Below are positions 1 to 7,305 of a DNA stretch of 9,899 nt, in pieces. The position numbers and the translations under genes are program-made. This DNA is from Pseudomonadota bacterium (GTDB lineage Bacteria > Pseudomonadota > Alphaproteobacteria > Micropepsales > Micropepsaceae), in assembly GCA_025360685.1 (NCBI GenBank), contig JANYBR010000242.1:1-9899 (forward strand). Direction: 5' to 3'. Position 1 is the stretch's first letter. The number at the start of each line of letters is the position of its first letter. The notes below the pieces were generated by a model. It was given only the letters and a program-made list of their open reading frames with translations, was not told the origin of the DNA and searched no databases.

Positions 1-64
1 CTGCCGCCTTGGCTTCGGCGAGCGCCAGTTCGACGTGGCGCTTCGCGATGTCCGCTGCGCTCAT
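1..64 (-). CDS. 5' end of an unidentified protein, cut by the window edge
   Basis: Only the first 21 codons lie in the window, reading MSAADIAKRHVELALAEAKAA. The ATG is at 62-64 on the minus strand, and an AGGAG ribosome-binding site (76-80) lies 11 bases upstream, which makes this a believable start. The visible part is alanine-rich and probably helical; I do not recognise the family. It is divergent from the phosphorylase operon and shares a short intergenic region with it that contains an FNR/FixK-like site at 132-145. That site's distance also suits this gene, so the two transcription units may be co-regulated. Confidence 0.6.
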   Translation of the reverse strand, partial: MSAADIAKRHVELALAEAKAA

Positions 65-251
65 GACCGTGAATTCTCCTGAGCATTCATGATAGCAATA
101 TAAAGGATGTCACGCCGCCGGGTAGCCAATCTTGCGGCAGATCAAAACACAGCAGCGCTGCCGGGGTTAGCTTGGCACACGCGATTTCGGAATGCCGCGG
201 ACTCGGCGTAGGATTCGTTGCCGCTCCCGTCCAGTGCGAGACCAATATCCC
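65..251. promoter_or_regulatory. Divergent promoter region
   Basis: This 187-base stretch separates the truncated minus-strand gene from the phosphorylase operon, assuming the phosphorylase starts at 252. It contains the minus-strand ribosome-binding site (76-80), an AT-rich tract around 97-105 that could supply a minus-strand -10 element, and the FNR/FixK-like box at 132-145. No clear sigma-70 -35/-10 pair was found for the plus strand, which fits activator-dependent transcription. The assignment is inference from spacing. Confidence 0.45.
132..145. promoter_or_regulatory. FNR/FixK-type operator, variant left half
   Basis: The sequence TTGC-GGCAGA-TCAA fits the relaxed FixK2-type pattern TTG(A/C)-N6-(T/G)CAA, and has one change from the strict TTGA-N6-TCAA core. 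Its centre (138.5) lies about 113 bases before the likely phosphorylase start at 252 and about 75 bases before the minus-strand start at 64. A class II position (-41.5) would put transcription starts near 180 (plus) or 97 (minus), and both leave workable leaders. It is weaker than the two perfect sites in this window, but its position supports a shared low-oxygen regulon. Confidence 0.5.
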
Positions 252-1757
252 ATGTCGACCGGACATGTCGTGACTGCGCTGCGCCTCGGCATCGAGACGC
301 CGAACGAAGCGCACATCTTCATGCACAAGGATTTCCATGTTTGCCGCGCCGAAGGTTTTGCGGCGCGCTCCAGCCTCGTGGTCTCGCACGGCAGAAAATC
401 GATCATCGCAACGCTCTATCATGTAACGTCCGACCTGGTCGGTCCGGACCAGGCAGGTCTTTCCGAGTGGGCGTGGAAAGAGCTCCAACTCGGCGAAAAC
501 GGACAAGTGGCCGTCAGTCACGCGCCGCCGCTTGAATCTCTCGGCCGGATCCGTGGCAAGGTTCGCGGCAACCGGCTCGACGCGACGGCGTTGCGCGATA
601 TCATCGATGATGTCGGCGCCGGCCGCTATTCGTCGATTCACCTTTCCGCGTTCATTACGGCCTGCGCGGCGCGTGCGCTCGACTATGACGAGATACGCGA
701 CCTGACACGCGCCATGATCGATGCCGGCGAGCGGATCGTGTGGAACGGCAAGCCGATCGTCGACAAGCACTCCATTGGCGGACTTCCAGGCAACCGCACC
801 ACGCCTATTGTCGTGGCGATCGCCGCCGCCTGCGGCCTGACCATTCCCAAGACATCGTCCCGCGCGATCACCTCGCCGGCCGGCACGGCCGCCACGATGG
901 AGACGATGGCGCCGGTTGATCTCGATCTGGCGACAATGCGCAGGGTCGTCGAGAAGGAAGGCGGTTGCATCGCCTGGGGCGGCGCGATGGGGCTCAGTCC
1001 AACCGACGACATCATGATCCGTGTGGAGCGGGTGCTCGATCTCGATGGTGAAGGCCAACTCGTGGCTTCGATCCTGTCGAAGAAACTGGCTGCAGGCGCG
1101 ACGCATCTGGTTCTCGATCTGCCCGTGGGTCCAACGGCGAAGGTGCGCAGCTACGAAGCGGCGCAATTGCTGTCGGACAGCCTGGTCGAAGTCGGACGGT
1201 CGTTCGGTCTTGTCTCGAAGGCGATCATCACCGACGGAACGCAACCGGTGGGGCGCGGCATCGGTCCGGCACTGGAAGCGCGCGACGTTCTGGCCGTGTT
1301 GCAGGGACACGCGATGGCGCCGGCCGACCTTCGCGCGCATGCGCTCACGCTTGCGGGGGCGCTGTTGGAACTGGGCGGCGCTACACCGGACGGTGGAGGC
1401 GTGAAGCTCGCCGCCGAGTGTCTGGCGAGCGGCAAGGCATGGGCCAAGTTCCAGAAGATCTGCGAGGCGCAGGGCGGTATGCGAACGCCTCCGGTCGCGT
1501 CCTATCAGCGTGTCGTGACGGCTCGAACCAGTGGGCTGGTCGAGCGCATCGATAGTCGCAAACTTTCGCGAGTTGCCAAGCTCGCAGGCGCTCCGGACGA
1601 CAAGGCGGCCGGTGTGGAATTGCATTTGCGCCTTGGTGCGCCTGTCAGTCGCGGCGAACCCGCCTACACCGTGCATGCCGAGAGTCCGGGCGAACTTGAC
1701 TATGCATTGACCTATGTCGCTTCGAATCCCGACATCATCGGACTGGCGCGCGCATGA
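252..1757 (+). CDS. AMP/thymidine phosphorylase family protein (archaeal-type, DeoA-like)
   Basis: The enzyme is predicted to split a nucleotide or nucleoside with phosphate. Characterised archaeal relatives of this long form are AMP phosphorylases that make base plus ribose 1,5-bisphosphate; bacterial copies are usually named thymidine phosphorylase. The 501-residue product has an N-terminal extension of about 80 residues typical of the long form, a phosphate-binding DKHSIGG-x-PGN motif at 171-181, and the pyrimidine phosphorylase signature region SSRAITSPAGTAATME at 202-217. In that signature the usual Asp of GTxD is Ala214. I prefer ATG 252 because the family-like sequence begins there; ATG 192 would add 20 arginine-rich residues and has no better ribosome-binding site. 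The stop overlaps the next start (ATGA), so translation is coupled to the PRPP synthetase. AMP rather than thymidine as substrate is inferred from length and motif style only. Confidence 0.9.
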   Translation: MSTGHVVTALRLGIETPNEAHIFMHKDFHVCRAEGFAARSSLVVSHGRKSIIATLYHVTSDLVGPDQAGLSEWAWKELQLGENGQVAVSHAPPLESLGRIRGKVRGNRLDATALRDIIDDVGAGRYSSIHLSAFITACAARALDYDEIRDLTRAMIDAGERIVWNGKPIVDKHSIGGLPGNRTTPIVVAIAAACGLTIPKTSSRAITSPAGTAATMETMAPVDLDLATMRRVVEKEGGCIAWGGAMGLSPTDDIMIRVERVLDLDGEGQLVASILSKKLAAGATHLVLDLPVGPTAKVRSYEAAQLLSDSLVEVGRSFGLVSKAIITDGTQPVGRGIGPALEARDVLAVLQGHAMAPADLRAHALTLAGALLELGGATPDGGGVKLAAECLASGKAWAKFQKICEAQGGMRTPPVASYQRVVTARTSGLVERIDSRKLSRVAKLAGAPDDKAAGVELHLRLGAPVSRGEPAYTVHAESPGELDYALTYVASNPDIIGLARA

Positions 1758-2644
1758 ATTGCCCGATCATCGTTCCGCTGCCGGGAAATGAAGAGCTGGC
1801 CGTGGCGCTGGCGCGGGGTCTCGCGGGCGAACTTGTCGTACCCGAGATGCGTTCGTTTCCGGACGGCGAGACTTATTTCCGGTTGGCTGCGAATGTGCGC
1901 GGCCGGTCGGTCGCACTGGTCTGCACTCTGGATCGGGCCGACGCGAAGTTCCTTCCGCTTGTCTTCGCCGCCGATACCGCGCGCGATCTCGGCGCCGCCC
2001 GCGTGGGATTGGTAGCACCTTATCTCGCATATATGCGACAGGATCGGCGTTTCCAGGATGGCGAGGCGGTCTCGTCGAGAATTTTCGCTGCAACTCTTTC
2101 TGCGCACATCGACTGGCTGGTCACGGTCGATCCACATCTTCACCGTCTGCATTCGCTCGGCGAAATTTTCACGGCAACGGCGCGGGTTGTGCATGCAGCG
2201 GATGCGATTTCGAAATGGATCGGACGGGAAGTAGCCAATCCCGTGCTCATCGGGCCGGACTCCGAGAGCGCGCAATGGGTAGGACAGGTTGCCAAGGACG
2301 CTGGCGCACCCTTCGTCGTGCTCTGCAAGCTGCGCAAAGGTGATCATGATGTCGAAGTGGCGCCGCCAGATGTCGAGAAGTGGCGCAGTCACACGCCGGT
2401 ACTGGTCGACGACATAATTTCCACGGGCCGCACCATGATCGAAACGCTCGGACATTTGCGGCGCGCGGGACTGAAGCCGGCCGTCTGTGTCGGCGTTCAC
2501 GCCATATTCGCCGACGCCGCCTACGAGAGTTTACTTGCGGCCCGGCCGGCGCGCATCGTCACGACCAATACGGTCAAGCATCAAACCAACGGCATTGACC
2601 TGACAGGTCTTCTCGCCGCAGCCGTCGCAGAGGTCACAAGTTGA
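1754..2644 (+). CDS. prs: Ribose-phosphate pyrophosphokinase (PRPP synthetase)
   Basis: This cytoplasmic enzyme transfers pyrophosphate from ATP to ribose 5-phosphate, giving PRPP and AMP. At 296 residues it is somewhat shorter than the usual bacterial Prs (about 315). Visible motifs are FPDGE (35-39), the ATP-site segment YMRQDRR (93-99), the metal-binding region VDPHLHR (125-131), the catalytic-flap pair K192/R194 in KLRKGD, and the PRPP-binding loop VDDIISTGRT (218-227). The YMRQDRRF and DPHLHR wording resembles the divergent accessory Prs branch more than housekeeping Prs, so this is probably a second copy; that is inference. Its start overlaps the phosphorylase stop by four bases and its TGA overlaps the next ATG by one base. 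The AMP it releases would be a substrate for an AMP phosphorylase next door. Confidence 0.93.
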   Translation: MNCPIIVPLPGNEELAVALARGLAGELVVPEMRSFPDGETYFRLAANVRGRSVALVCTLDRADAKFLPLVFAADTARDLGAARVGLVAPYLAYMRQDRRFQDGEAVSSRIFAATLSAHIDWLVTVDPHLHRLHSLGEIFTATARVVHAADAISKWIGREVANPVLIGPDSESAQWVGQVAKDAGAPFVVLCKLRKGDHDVEVAPPDVEKWRSHTPVLVDDIISTGRTMIETLGHLRRAGLKPAVCVGVHAIFADAAYESLLAARPARIVTTNTVKHQTNGIDLTGLLAAAVAEVTS

Positions 2645-4005
2645 TGCGCATCACGTTTCTCGGCGGCGTCGGCACCGTCACGGGCTCGAAATATCTGCTC
2701 GATACGGGGCGCCGCCGGATCCTCGTCGATTGCGGGCTGTTTCAGGGCTTCAAGCAGCTTCGCCTGCGCAACTGGGCACCGCTTCCGATCGATGTGCGCA
2801 GCATCGATGCCGTGGTGCTGACCCACGCCCATCTCGATCATTCCGGTTACCTGCCGCTGCTGGTTCGGAACGGCTTCAAGGGCAGGATCTTCTGTACGTC
2901 CGCGACTGGTGATCTGTGCGGCATTCTGCTGCCCGATGCCGGCCATCTCGAGGAACGCGCGGCGGAACAGGCGAACCGGCACGCCTACTCCCGCCATCAT
3001 CCGGCCTTGCCGCTGTTCACCGAAGAAGATGCACGCCACGCGCTGTCGAAACTGTCGATCCTCGGTTTCGACCACGCGCATGATTTCGGTGAAGGACTGT
3101 CGCTGTCCTTTCGCTATGCCGGACACATCCTGGGCGCTGCAATGGCGCAGTTCACGTTCGCAGGCGAGAGCATCGTCTTTTCCGGCGATCTCGGACGGCC
3201 GAACGATCCGATCATGCGCGAGCCCGATGTGATCGCTCAGGCGGATTATCTCGTCGTGGAGTCCACGTACGGAAACCGCAAGCATCCCGCGACCAGCGCA
3301 CAGGAGGAGCTCGCCGCGATCATCACGTCGACGGCGCGCCGCGGCGGCTCGGTGGTCGTGCCGGCGTTCGCGGTCGGTCGCGCGCAATTGCTGTTGTATC
3401 ACTTATATCGGCTCAAGATGGACAAGCGTATTCCCGACCTGCCGATCTTCCTGGACAGCCCCATGGCGATCGATGCCTCGGACATCTTCCGTGCGCATCC
3501 GCGTGATCACCGGCTTCCACCGCTCGAAGCAAAAGCCGTCTGCGCAATCGCCCGCCAGACTCAGACGATGGAGGAATCCAAGGCGATCGACAACAACCGC
3601 GTTCCGTCGGTCATCGTATCGGCGAGCGGCATGGCGACGGGCGGGCGCGTGCTGCATCACCTGAAAGTGTTCGCACCGGATCACCGCAATACGATCCTGT
3701 TCACCGGCTTCCAGGCCGGCGGTACACGCGGCGCGGCGATGATTGCAGGAGCGCAGACAATCAAGATCTTCGGCGACTACATCGCGGTGCGGGCCGAGGT
3801 GAAGATGCTCGACATGCTGTCGGCTCACGCCGATGCGGACGAAATCATGAACTGGCTTGGGCACTTCGATCGGCCGCCAAAGACAACCTTCATTACGCAC
3901 GGCGAACCTGACGCCGCGGATGCGCTGCGCCAACGCGTGAAGAACCAATTGAAATGGCAGTGCGTCGTGCCGGCCTATCGCGACGAAGTCGAACTCGCTC
4001 TCTAA
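2644..4005 (+). CDS. MBL-fold hydrolase with beta-CASP and RNA-specificity domains
   Basis: This is a predicted zinc-dependent nuclease of the CPSF-73/Ysh1-like group, which acts on RNA. Its 453 residues contain the zinc motif HAHLDH (61-66), GHILGAA (160-166), SGDLGR (180-185), acidic motif A in VESTYGN (205-211), the beta-CASP SGMATGGR segment (328-335), motif B LSAHAD (His395) and motif C THGEP (His419). All expected metal ligands are therefore present. ATG 2644 is chosen over TTG 2641 because AGAGG at 2629-2633 sits 10 bases upstream of it and the TGATG overlap couples it to the PRPP synthetase. It is the last gene of the operon, ending only 12 bases from the convergent stress-protein gene. 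In this setting it could supply nucleotides from RNA, but a separate regulatory nuclease role is equally possible. Confidence 0.93.
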   Translation: MRITFLGGVGTVTGSKYLLDTGRRRILVDCGLFQGFKQLRLRNWAPLPIDVRSIDAVVLTHAHLDHSGYLPLLVRNGFKGRIFCTSATGDLCGILLPDAGHLEERAAEQANRHAYSRHHPALPLFTEEDARHALSKLSILGFDHAHDFGEGLSLSFRYAGHILGAAMAQFTFAGESIVFSGDLGRPNDPIMREPDVIAQADYLVVESTYGNRKHPATSAQEELAAIITSTARRGGSVVVPAFAVGRAQLLLYHLYRLKMDKRIPDLPIFLDSPMAIDASDIFRAHPRDHRLPPLEAKAVCAIARQTQTMEESKAIDNNRVPSVIVSASGMATGGRVLHHLKVFAPDHRNTILFTGFQAGGTRGAAMIAGAQTIKIFGDYIAVRAEVKMLDMLSAHADADEIMNWLGHFDRPPKTTFITHGEPDAADALRQRVKNQLKWQCVVPAYRDEVELAL

Positions 4006-4017
4006 GCGTGCTTTGGC

Positions 4018-4881
4018 TCAGTGGCAGAGGAATACCGGCAGCGGCGCTTCGCGCAGCACGTGGCGCGTAAAGCCGCCGAGCAGAAGCTCGCGCGCCCGGC
4101 TATGTCCGTAGCCGCCCATTACCAACATGCCAGCATGAAGCTTCTCGCTCGCCGCTTGCATGATCGCTTCGCAAGGATCGCGGTCGCCGATCTTGATATG
4201 TCCGGCTTGCGGCTTGAGGCCATGCCAGCGCAGATGCGCCGCAAGTCGCTCGGTGGAATCGAGGACGGATTGCGCGTCGCCATTGCCCTCTGCGGCGCCG
4301 AGAATGACCAGCTTTTGCGCTTTCATCAGGAGTGGCATCGCGGCGGTCACCGCGCGCGCCGCCGCTGCGGTGCTCTTCCACGCGATGACGATCGTGGTGA
4401 TCGGATTGAGGCAGGGCCTGGACGGCGCCAGAAGTAGCGGCCGACCGCATCCGATGAGCACATCACCGACGCCCAATGTCGACAAGGTGACCGGCGCGGC
4501 GGGTCGGCCGAACACCACAAGATCGTTGTAATAGGCCTGATGGATGGTCTGCTCGATCTCGTTGCCGGCGACCTCGTGCCACGCTGCCGTGACGGGACGG
4601 CCGGCGGCGAGATTTTCCTTCGCCGTGAATTTCGCAAAGTCTTCACGCGACAGAGCCGTGCGTGCCTTATCGGCGCGTTCCAGCGCCTGCCAAATCTCGC
4701 CCGCGAACATTCCCGACTCCACGTCGAGCGACGCGGTATATCGCGCCATCTCCACGGCATCGGGATGGACGTGAAGCTGCTCGATATGTCCATCGAATAG
4801 GCCTGCGATCTGCAGTGCCATCTCCAATGCCTTGGACGTGGCGGCCGCGTTCAAACCCGGTACGAGAATCGTCTTGATCAT
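4018..4881 (-). CDS. Universal stress protein, two UspA domains
   Basis: The 287-residue product has the layout of a tandem UspA protein. An N-terminal domain opens with MIKTILVPGLN; a second begins near ITTIVIAWKS and ends with the nucleotide-binding-type segment MGGYGHSRARELLLGG (255-270). The G-x2-G-x9-G spacing holds (G256, G259, G269), but the Ser/Thr normally following is displaced to T272. The N-terminal domain shows only GRP around its equivalent loop and is probably degenerate. Such proteins support survival under energy or oxygen limitation; the ligand is not known here. ATG 4881 is chosen because GAGGAA lies about 8 bases upstream and the family start MIKTILVP follows; the longer frame to 4944 adds unrelated residues. 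A perfect FNR box lies 95 bases upstream. Confidence 0.92.
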   Translation of the reverse strand: MIKTILVPGLNAAATSKALEMALQIAGLFDGHIEQLHVHPDAVEMARYTASLDVESGMFAGEIWQALERADKARTALSREDFAKFTAKENLAAGRPVTAAWHEVAGNEIEQTIHQAYYNDLVVFGRPAAPVTLSTLGVGDVLIGCGRPLLLAPSRPCLNPITTIVIAWKSTAAAARAVTAAMPLLMKAQKLVILGAAEGNGDAQSVLDSTERLAAHLRWHGLKPQAGHIKIGDRDPCEAIMQAASEKLHAGMLVMGGYGHSRARELLLGGFTRHVLREAPLPVFLCH

Positions 4882-4969
4882 CGTCGGCTTCCTCGAGGCC
4901 TGGTCGTGCTGGAGAAAACGGGTCCCGCGACGCAGCAGGTCCATCTAGACGCCTGCGGACAGTTCAATT

Positions 4970-4983
4970 TTGATCGGCATCAA
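4970..4983. promoter_or_regulatory. Perfect FNR/Anr/FixK operator upstream of the stress protein
   Basis: TTGAT-CGGC-ATCAA matches the FNR consensus TTGAT-N4-ATCAA at every fixed position. Its centre (4976.5) is 95 bases before the stress-protein ATG. A class II arrangement predicts a -10 element centred near 4944.5, where the minus strand reads TAGATG (weak), and a leader of about 54 bases. Universal stress protein genes are common members of FNR/Anr/FixK regulons, so the site and the gene agree. Confidence 0.8.
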
Positions 4984-5074
4984 CCGAATTGGACGATTGA
5001 CCGACACGCCTGCGGTCCTGCGCAACGTCGCGCCCGTGACGGCGTGCCACCGAATCTACGCGCCGCGCGGAACC

Positions 5075-5467
5075 CTATTTCAAGGTCAGCAGATAAGCGG
5101 CGACATCGTCGGCCTGCGCATGATTGGAGATGCCGGCGAACGCCATCTTGTTGCCCGGCACCGTGCCTTTCGGATCGGCGATATAGGCTTCCAGCTTGTC
5201 CTCGGTCCAGGTGATGGCGGAGTTCTTCATCGCGGTGGAGTAGGCAAAGCCGGCGACCGTTCCGGCCTTCCTGCCGCCTATGCCGAACAGGTTTGGGCCA
5301 AGGCCGTTGCCGCCGTCCTTGGTCACCTTGTGGCAGATGGCGCAGCGCGCGAAGAGCGTCTTGCCGTTTGCCGGATCGCCGGCCGCCTGCGCGCTGCCGC
5401 CGGCGAGCAGCAGCAGCGCCGTGGCCGCGAGCGCGGTGATTGTCTTGCGCCTCAGAGAGCTGTCCAT
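5075..5467 (-). CDS. Class I c-type cytochrome, periplasmic
   Basis: This is a small monohaem electron carrier of the cytochrome c2 / mitochondrial c type, 130 residues long. It has a Sec signal peptide (RRK start, hydrophobic core 10-22, likely cleavage after SAQA at residue 28), the haem-binding motif CAICH (42-46), the conserved GPNLFG-x-GGRKAG block (57-69), and axial Met108 in GNKMAF. ATG 5467 has a GAGG ribosome-binding site about 8 bases upstream. The start lies inside the 3' end of the haem-barrel gene (16-base overlap), so the two are probably co-transcribed and translationally coupled. The natural inference is that it carries electrons between the barrel protein and inner-membrane respiratory enzymes; the direction cannot be told from sequence. 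Confidence 0.95.
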   Translation of the reverse strand: MDSSLRRKTITALAATALLLLAGGSAQAAGDPANGKTLFARCAICHKVTKDGGNGLGPNLFGIGGRKAGTVAGFAYSTAMKNSAITWTEDKLEAYIADPKGTVPGNKMAFAGISNHAQADDVAAYLLTLK

Positions 5468-6801
5468 AGGAAGATCCTCAATGTGTTGTTGTCGGATGCG
5501 TTGCGTCCCGACCCATCGTAATTGCTGCTGGCTCCGTCGAACCTTGTATAGACCGTGTACTGCAGTCCCAGGCGCAGATTGAACCTGCCATCCAGCACTG
5601 CCATATCCTGGCCGAACAGCGTGCCGTCGACCTGGAAAGACAGGCCGGTCGAGTCGGGCTTGAGCGCCGTGTTGCCGCCATACAAAAGCGCGTCGGTCGA
5701 GCCGGTCGTGTTGAAGAATCCGATCGTGGCGCCGATCATGTTGTGCCAGTAGTAGGATCCGTCGATCCTGAAATCGTCGAGCGAGTCCGACAGATTGACC
5801 GCGCCTCCCAGTGCCTGGGTTGCCGCCAGATGCTGGTCCTCATGCGTATAGCGCGCATTGACCGAGTAGATTTCGGTGCCGTCGCCCATGAATTGATAGG
5901 AGCCGTCGATGCCGAAGTCGGAAATGCGGTCCGAGCCCTCCGACGTATCGCCGCCGGGAAACAGGTTGGCAATGAGCGCGAACGCTCCAACCTCGAAATT
6001 CTGCGTGCCATAATCCTTCTGGTAGGCAACGCGGAAATAGGGCGCGGCACCATCGAGCGGATTGTCGGCGCCCGCGCCAAGCGCGCTCAGGAAGTTATGT
6101 CCCGGCATGAAATAAACGGCCGCTTCGGTGTAGAGCGTCGAATCCCAATAGGCGAAGGCGCTGACGCCCAGAACCGATTGTGCCAAGCCGCCGTCGAGCA
6201 AGGTGCCGGCACCGGGTCCGGGCGCCAAGGCGCTGGAGGTATAGACATAGCCCCAGGCCGGCAGCGTGTTCCATGCATCCTGCACGCCCGGCGCGTTGTT
6301 GAGGCTGACGCCCGCCAGGACGTCCATATCGAACGCCGTTGCGTGGGTCGTGGCGCGGACGTCCAAATTGTCCCAGCCGACCGAGCGGCCGATGCCGTCA
6401 TATGTCCACTGCGTGAAACCGCCGAAGTGCTCGCCGACGCCGCCGGCGACGAACACGCTCACTTGATCAATAGCGAAATTGTTGTTGGTTCCATAAAAAG
6501 GGGCAGGGGGCGCCGCCTGATCGCTTGCTGTGTTCACAAACGAGGCGATGGCCATCGCCGACACCGGATTGGTGAAGGTCTCGCCGGTCCGCATCGTGTA
6601 GCCTTCGAGCTTGAACTGGCGGCCGAACGGGGTGAGCTGCGGACCGAAGCTGCCGACATGACAGGCGATACAGGGTTGTCCGGTCTGTTCGGCGAAACTG
6701 GGAACCGCATTCGCGCTGCCGGCGGATAGAACCAGCAATCTCAGCGCGATCGCCGTGCGCCGTCCAGCGGCAGTCCACAGTGAAACGCGCGACATGGTCA
6801 T
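5452..6801 (-). CDS. Monohaem cytochrome fused to an outer-membrane beta-barrel (Cyc2-like)
   Basis: The 449-residue protein begins with a signal peptide ending SANA (residue 32). A single haem site follows in PSFAEQTGQPCIACH (C44, C47, H48), then FGPQLTPFGRQFKLEGY (52-68). The remaining ~370 residues are rich in Gly, Asn, Asp and aromatics with alternating strand-like segments (for example FNLRLGLQYTVYTRF) and end in LRIFLWTAL, consistent with a transmembrane beta-barrel. The order signal-CxxCH-barrel, and wording close to the (F)A-x-QTG-xx-C-xx-CH pattern I recall for Cyc2, resemble the fused cytochrome-porin used for outer-membrane Fe(II) oxidation. However, similar proteins occur widely as uncharacterised cytochrome C proteins, so iron oxidation is not shown. 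ATG 6801 follows AGGGGA by 6 bases; ATG 6795 is an alternative. The gene overlaps the downstream c-type cytochrome gene. Confidence 0.85.
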   Translation of the reverse strand: MTMSRVSLWTAAGRRTAIALRLLVLSAGSANAVPSFAEQTGQPCIACHVGSFGPQLTPFGRQFKLEGYTMRTGETFTNPVSAMAIASFVNTASDQAAPPAPFYGTNNNFAIDQVSVFVAGGVGEHFGGFTQWTYDGIGRSVGWDNLDVRATTHATAFDMDVLAGVSLNNAPGVQDAWNTLPAWGYVYTSSALAPGPGAGTLLDGGLAQSVLGVSAFAYWDSTLYTEAAVYFMPGHNFLSALGAGADNPLDGAAPYFRVAYQKDYGTQNFEVGAFALIANLFPGGDTSEGSDRISDFGIDGSYQFMGDGTEIYSVNARYTHEDQHLAATQALGGAVNLSDSLDDFRIDGSYYWHNMIGATIGFFNTTGSTDALLYGGNTALKPDSTGLSFQVDGTLFGQDMAVLDGRFNLRLGLQYTVYTRFDGASSNYDGSGRNASDNNTLRIFLWTAL

Positions 6802-6917
6802 GAAAGTTCCCCTGAATTCCGTGCTGACCCCAACCTACTGATCGGGTATGCCGTGCTCTGTTCAGAATTGCTCACGAATCGAATGATCGCAAAGCCGAGC
6901 CTAGAAGACACGTCGGC

Positions 6918-6923
6918 ACTATT
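6918..6923 (-). promoter_or_regulatory. Candidate -10 element of the haem-barrel operon
   Basis: On the minus strand this reads AATAGT, four of six matches to TATAAT. Its centre lies 31 bases from the centre of the FNR-type box at 6945-6958, close to the 32 expected for a class II FNR/CRP promoter. Transcription would begin near 6911, giving a leader of about 110 bases. The opposite strand has no comparable element at the mirrored distance, which favours the minus direction. Confidence 0.4.
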
Positions 6924-6944
6924 GCCAGTTTTGGGCGCGAGCGA

Positions 6945-6958
6945 TTGACTTCAATCAA
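6945..6958. promoter_or_regulatory. FNR/FixK operator upstream of the haem-barrel operon
   Basis: TTGAC-TTCA-ATCAA contains the full TTGA-N6-TCAA core recognised by FNR/Anr/FixK regulators; only the fifth base departs from the symmetric TTGAT-N4-ATCAA form. It lies about 150 bases before the haem-barrel ATG and about 435 bases before the CBS ATG. The matching -10 element on the minus strand indicates that it serves the cytochrome operon. Control of the CBS gene from this distance would need a long leader. Confidence 0.75.
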
Positions 6959-7305
6959 CTGCAAAACGCCAAACGGCATCGGCGATTGCGGACGTGGCGG
7001 GGGCTGCCGAATCCGGCGTCGGCCGACCGGGCGCGGAGGCGAAAACGCTTGGCCCGCGACTCGATTTGGCCGTCGGGCGAATCGCATGCGCGCGCCCGTG
7101 GACGCTTGCCGCTGCACGGCCCAAGGTGCGGACGACGTTGAACTTTTTCGCGCATCCGCCGGCGAGGCTAAAAGGCGATCGGGCAAGGTTATTGCGAATT
7201 TACCCTCCCGTTGGGCAATCCCTTGTCAGGTCCCTGGAAGAGGCGCAGCATTCCGTCACAGCGGGGGCTGACCTTTGCGGGCTTCGAGCCCCGCCGCAAA
7301 AGCCG

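Noticed and set aside
173..188. Possible sigma-54 promoter starting TGGCAC
   Set aside because: The -24-like TGGCAC is not followed by a TTGC -12 element at the required spacing.
192..251. Longer phosphorylase start at ATG 192
   Set aside because: It adds 20 mostly arginine-rich residues, has no better ribosome-binding site, and would leave almost no leader if transcription begins about 41 bases from the FNR-like box.
87..1676. Open minus-strand frame of 529 codons opposite the phosphorylase gene
   Set aside because: It mirrors a gene with clear family motifs. Its product is rich in Arg, His and Ala without recognisable motifs, as expected of an antisense shadow in GC-rich DNA.
4949..5015. 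Two copies of ACGCCTGCGG at 4949-4958 and 5006-5015
   Set aside because: A 10-base GC-rich direct repeat flanking the FNR box can arise by chance. The 57-base spacing fits no obvious regulator geometry.
5743..6729. Plus-strand open frame of 328 codons inside the haem-barrel gene
   Set aside because: The opposite strand carries a signal peptide, a CxxCH motif and barrel-like sequence. This frame has no motif and no ribosome-binding site.
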